NCBI GenBank assembly: GCA_947396885.1
Contig: OX377204.1
Coordinates: forward strand, 45,061,139-45,125,138
Source: Heligmosomoides polygyrus polygyrus
Taxonomy: Eukaryota > Nematoda > Chromadorea > Rhabditida > Heligmosomidae
DNA: 64,000 bases
Reading direction: 5' to 3'
The position numbers and the translations under genes are program-made. The notes below the pieces were generated by a model. The model did no database searches. It was not told the origin of the DNA and saw only the letters and a program-made list of their open reading frames with translations. Below, in pieces: positions 1-64,000 of the stretch (its first letter is position 1; each line of letters starts with the position of its first letter).

Positions 1-59876
<59,876 letters not shown>

Positions 59877-60267
59877 CTGAAATGCTGCAGTATGGAACAG
59901 CCTCACATTAGAGATCCAGTGAAGACCATTTAGGAGCACGGTAGAGACACACAAGAAACGCGCCACAATTGAGCACTCTTTTAAAGTTGGCTGAGTAAAC
60001 CAATGCCACAGCGCTTCTCGGTACGCTATTCTACCAGATCAGGGGGTTTATGGGCGTACACCACATGCAGGGCAACGATCACACCTCCTTCTGAACCACG
60101 GCAGAATAAACATTAGTGGAATTTTTAAACATTAAAAGGCTTTCCCAAAAGATTGAAATAAACAAGTAGAAATATAATTGTAAATGAGCGATATTGATCA
60201 ACCTATCGATATCGTCGAAGACCATCCTGGTCCTCTTCCAGGATCAACCAAGCAGTATCGATTTATA

Positions 60268-61536
60268 CACGCGGTGCAAAATTATAGGTTCACCGCCGAT
60301 TTGTCCATTAGTCCCCGAAGAACCCGCTGCCAAGGCTCAATGATGTACCATTGCATTCCTCAATACCAAAAACCTCTATAGAAGAATTATAAGCAGGTTA
60401 TCTCACCAGTGCATGATACCACGAACTATTATTGAAAATTTAGCGAATGGAGACCGGTGCAAAATATAGGTTCACTCCATAAAACTGATTAATCACAAAA
60501 GTACCTATATACAAAGCAAGATTAGCGCTTCGCCGCACCATCTTTATTGTAAACAACATTAAAAATTCTATTTGGCATATTACTGATAAGGTTATCAATA
60601 ACCGTTTGCCCCACATTGGTCCATGCATCAAGTATAGCGTTCTTCAGATCAGAAACCGAAGTGCAAGTGGTTTCATTTGTGTAGACTTTGTGTACAAGAA
60701 TGCCTCACAAGTTCACTATCGGGTTGAGATATGGGGCCGGATCAACCACTAACCCGCCAGTGTAGGGGGTAGAGTTACCAACGATGAACCCTGCGTCTCT
60801 GACTTTTACCTTATCTCTACCTGACCTTTATCTTATCTCTACCCCTTATACCCCGCATACCGACGGGTTTGATTGTTGATGAATCCGACCCTTAGAAAAC
60901 AAGAAGGCCACCCGAAAAGTTGAATTCTGTTGGAGTTAAGCCAACCTGTAGTTGGCTGCGATACGTGTGTGGATTCATTATCTTGTTGGAACAGAAGGTT
61001 GTGTCTACGAAATCTTCTGAAATATGGCAGAAGGTTTCAACTTTTCAAGTGGCCTTGTTGTTCTCCAGATTTCAACCCGATAGAGAACGTGTGAGGAATT
61101 CTTGTACACAAAGTGTACAAAAATGGAATCACTTACACTTCGGTTTCTGAACTGAAGATCGCCATACTTGATGCATGGACCAATGTAGGGCAAATTGTTA
61201 TTGTTAGCCATATCAGAAGTATGCCAAATAGAATTCTCGATATTGTTTACAACAAAGGTGATGTGACGCAGTACTAATCGTACCTTGTCTGTAGGTACTT
61301 TTGTGATTAATCAGGTTTTCTATGAAACGAACTTATATTTTGCACCGGTCTCCATTCGCTAAATTTTGAATAAAAGTTCGTTGTATTCTGCACTGATGAT
61401 ATAACCTGCTTAGAATTCTTCTATAAAGGTTCAATAGTGAGGAATGCAATGGTAATAACGTTGAACCTCGGCAGCGGGTTCTTCGAGTACTAATGGACGA
61501 ATTGGAGGGTTATCCTATAATTTTGCACCGGTGTGC
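60268..61536. mobile_element. Tc1-like element rearranged into a foldback
   Basis: Ends CACGCGGTGCAAAATTATAG and, inward from the right, CACACCGGTGCAAAATTATA. The left arm, on the minus strand near 60,640-60,520, encodes DAWTNVGQTVIDNLISNMPN and RIFNVVYNKDGAAKR. The right arm, on the plus strand near 61,055-61,275, encodes FNPIENVWGILVHKVYKNG, DAWTNVGQIVIVSHIRSMPN and RILDIVYNKG. Both are the C-terminal end of a Tc1-type DDE transposase, so the element holds two inverted copies of the same half. Flanking TA is kept only on the left. Confidence 0.82.
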
Positions 61537-62364
61537 ATTACCGATTTTCGGAACTGATTCTTACTGCATACAAGATGAGGACAGCGCCCATGTTTAGGCT
61601 CTGGGTGAAGAGTGAAACTGACGAACTTGATTAGATTAAAATAGATGTGTATGTATATGTACGTATAGGTATTCGTATACATAATCATTCTCACTTTGAA
61701 CTGGACACTTTTTAAGCAAAAATAAGCGTAACCAAAGTTAACATACTTTATGAGAAAGGCAAAATATACTTTCGTTTTAATAAGATTTGTATGAAAAAGA
61801 AACATATATAGAGGGGCACTCTTTAGCACTCTCCTAAGGAGCACTTCTCAGCAATTGTAGTTTTTGAAAGAACAGGGAATTTCTATACCTTTCGCTAAAA
61901 TGTTTAAGGTGTATGCTTTGCGGGAAGCAACTGCGCCATGTACTCAGTACGTTGCAGTACTTAGTCGATTGATAATGTATCTGATGTTTACTTGAAGTTA
62001 TGCAGAGGAGAACGGCGGTGTGTTCCTTCAGTTGTAATCGATTTTGTTGTTTATACGCATTTATACGTCTTCCATTACACCATTATTTCAATATACAATG
62101 CAAAGTACAGTATGAGTGCTCGGCCTCATTATTCTTTATAACATACTAGCTAATTCACTGATCTCTAGCACTTTAGGACAAACCTCAAAGTTTTGCTTGA
62201 TGTCAAATGATAAAAAATTTGCGCTTATTCAAACAGTGTAGTTACTTTCTCTTAAGACATTCTATGAGGGGTGAAATTTTGATGCAATTTTTACTTTGTT
62301 AGACGATGCTTACTTAACCTTTAAATACATCTGGGTTTCAAATTAAGAAGGATCCCGATTAACA

Positions 62365-62850
62365 TGCAAAGTGACCAGGCGGGACTCGAACCAGCACGTT
62401 CGGCCTACCAGACAGGATGCTGCGCTTTACACCACCGAAGCTGTTTAACCGAATGCCCCCAGGGATTGGTCCACGAGGTCCGCGAGACCTCGTGGACCAA
62501 TCCCTGGTAAACGAGTTGCGAGTTCCAGTCCCGCCTGACACTAGAGTTCTGATCGCAACCAAACATCATCGCAGCAGATGACTACGTCGGTACGAGACAC
62601 CTGTTACTTAAATATTATAGAATGAGTTGAACCATTCGCATCGGGATATTCCGCTTAGTCGTCGCCATACTGATATCAGCGCCTGGCTCAACCCTACGTA
62701 CAAGTCAGTGCTGATCATTCCATGAGGTGTCGTGGATGTTGCCTTCGAACAAACAGCGCAGGTGATATAAGGCGCAGCATTCTGTCCGGCAAGCACAGGC
62801 CGCGGGTCCGAGTCCTACCTGACGCTAGAGTTTTGATCACGACCAAACGT
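62365..62850. repeat. tRNA-like repeats around a perfect hairpin
   Basis: GGCGGGACTCGAACCAGCAC at 62377 and its partner AGTTCCAGTCCCGCCTGAC near 62520 lie either side of a 22-bp perfect inverted repeat (62459-62480 with 62486-62507, 5-nt loop). A second copy with GGTCCGAGTCCTACCTGACG and TTTTGATCACGACCAAACG follows at 62780-62850. Confidence 0.65.
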
Positions 62851-64000
62851 AATTGCAGCAACCTAAGCTACTCGAGGCATAAACATATAAAAGTGTCCAG
62901 TTTAAAATGAAGATGGTATATAACTTCACTAATGCAACGGTATTTTAAATCCCACGACTTCCACAGAGTAAAGGAAAAAGAAAAAAGAAATAAATACTTT
63001 ACAATAAGGTTGATTTCGCCCCATGGTTTCCTGTCAATTAAAACAGAATTGCCTTCTTTGCTTTCAAATCAAGGCACTTTTGCGCCAAATTTTCACTACT
63101 CCTAGTCTTATCATAGCAGTCGCAACCAACCACGTAGTCCCATTTCTCAGATAACAAGTCCCTTGCTAGCCGTCAGGATCGTGAGTATTGTGAATGTTGG
63201 GTGCTGCGCGAACGTATTGGCTAGAGATTTTAAGGGAGATCGACTTCTTCCAATGAAATACTTTCTTTGCACGGAACTTGGTACGGTTGCGGGTTCATGC
63301 AGCTATATCCAGTTGGAACACACAGGCTGGAAGCCGTGCGTGCAAAAATATTGCTTTCTGCGTAGACACTGCCGCGATGTGGATGGAAGTTCGGCAAGGA
63401 ATTTTGCCTCTGCAAAAAGGATTCTAACAGTAGTGCGACCATTTCAATTCGTAGAGCTGATCCCTCTAGTGTTTTTGCGGTCGCTTAAAAGAGCAGGCTG
63501 AGTTCAAATTTTGGGAGACTGCCAACCAGTAGCCATACGAAAACAAGAGACGGAGCTACAATAGCATCTAGTGCCCTGTAAACCTTGGATATATCTAAAG
63601 ACCAGTGTTACCGACAATCTCGTCACGTTCCAAAAATATGTAAGCTTACAGAAATTTTAAATCATTAAAAAGAAAAACCGTATTGTATACTGATATAAAT
63701 ATTCCTCTTGAAAATTCAGTTTTTAAATGATAAATACTTAAAGGACAGATTTAAATAGGATATTCGCTAAATAAAACCGCTTGGATATGAAGGGATTCTC
63801 GTTACTGAACAAAAACTTCAATAGTACTACAAACTGGAATAGGTGTTTCGCCTACAAATGTGGTTGTTAACACTTCGTTGCTTTGGAACTAGCTGCTCGC
63901 GCATGCACATGCTAGCTTTAGCAGGTTTTGAACCAGAAATTACAGCATACCACGGCCACCAGCTGGGAAAACGTCACACAACTAAACAGTGCTCAGAGCG
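62851..64000. other. Probable egl-8 intron, no gene recognised
   Basis: A 112-codon plus-strand frame (63163-63501) has no recognisable domain. No PH-domain exon of egl-8 was found on the minus strand here. Confidence 0.45.

Noticed and set aside
63163..63501. 112-codon plus-strand ORF as a gene
   Set aside because: No recognised domain and it lies in what should be the upstream egl-8 intron; similar-length chance frames are common here.

Overview
The window is nematode nuclear DNA, most likely from a strongylid (hookworm-like) parasite of clade V. This rests on protein similarity to Caenorhabditis EGL-8 and PEN-2, on short 54-116 bp introns lying beside very long transposon-filled ones, and on the mix of RTE, CR1, mariner and tRNA-derived repeats. 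No real tRNA, rRNA, CRISPR array or bacterial operon is visible.

One host gene accounts for the window. It is a phospholipase C-beta (egl-8 orthologue) on the minus strand. I placed 26 coding exons from about 59.9 kb down to base 1. All have GT/AG borders and the reading phase matches at every junction, giving about 1,080 codons. They cover the end of the EF-hands, the catalytic X domain, the X/Y linker, the Y domain, the C2 domain and most of the coiled-coil C-terminus. The PH domain and the first EF-hand lie beyond the right edge, and the extreme C-terminus beyond the left edge. Nearly everything else is intron.

Layout on the + strand: 0-7.9 kb, C-terminal exons with a 2.4 kb long-TIR foldback in one intron. 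7.9-29.4 kb, one 21.5 kb intron holding a satellite-laden hairpin-TIR element (8.4-13.4 kb) and a five-level nest of transposons (14.4-28.6 kb). 29.4-36.9 kb, C2 and Y-domain exons plus one 5.4 kb intron. 36.9-49.7 kb, linker exons separated by repeat-filled introns (palindromic MITE, foldbacks, decayed mariner). 49.7-58.7 kb, X-domain exons, with a mariner and a second foldback copy in introns. 58.7-60 kb, EF-hand exons. 60-64 kb, a Tc1-like foldback and SINE-like repeats.

The main discovery is the nest. An intronic mariner foldback was split by an RTE (18-bp target duplication). That RTE was split by a CR1 LINE (6-bp duplication), and the CR1 by an 8-bp-duplicating DNA transposon. The DNA transposon carries a complete-length, intronless but nonsense-mutated copy of pen-2, a gamma-secretase subunit gene, and was itself hit by a second RTE (20-bp duplication) whose 5' end looks like a tRNA. 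Removing each insertion with one target copy restores the sequence beneath it, including two reading frames, so the order of events can be read directly.
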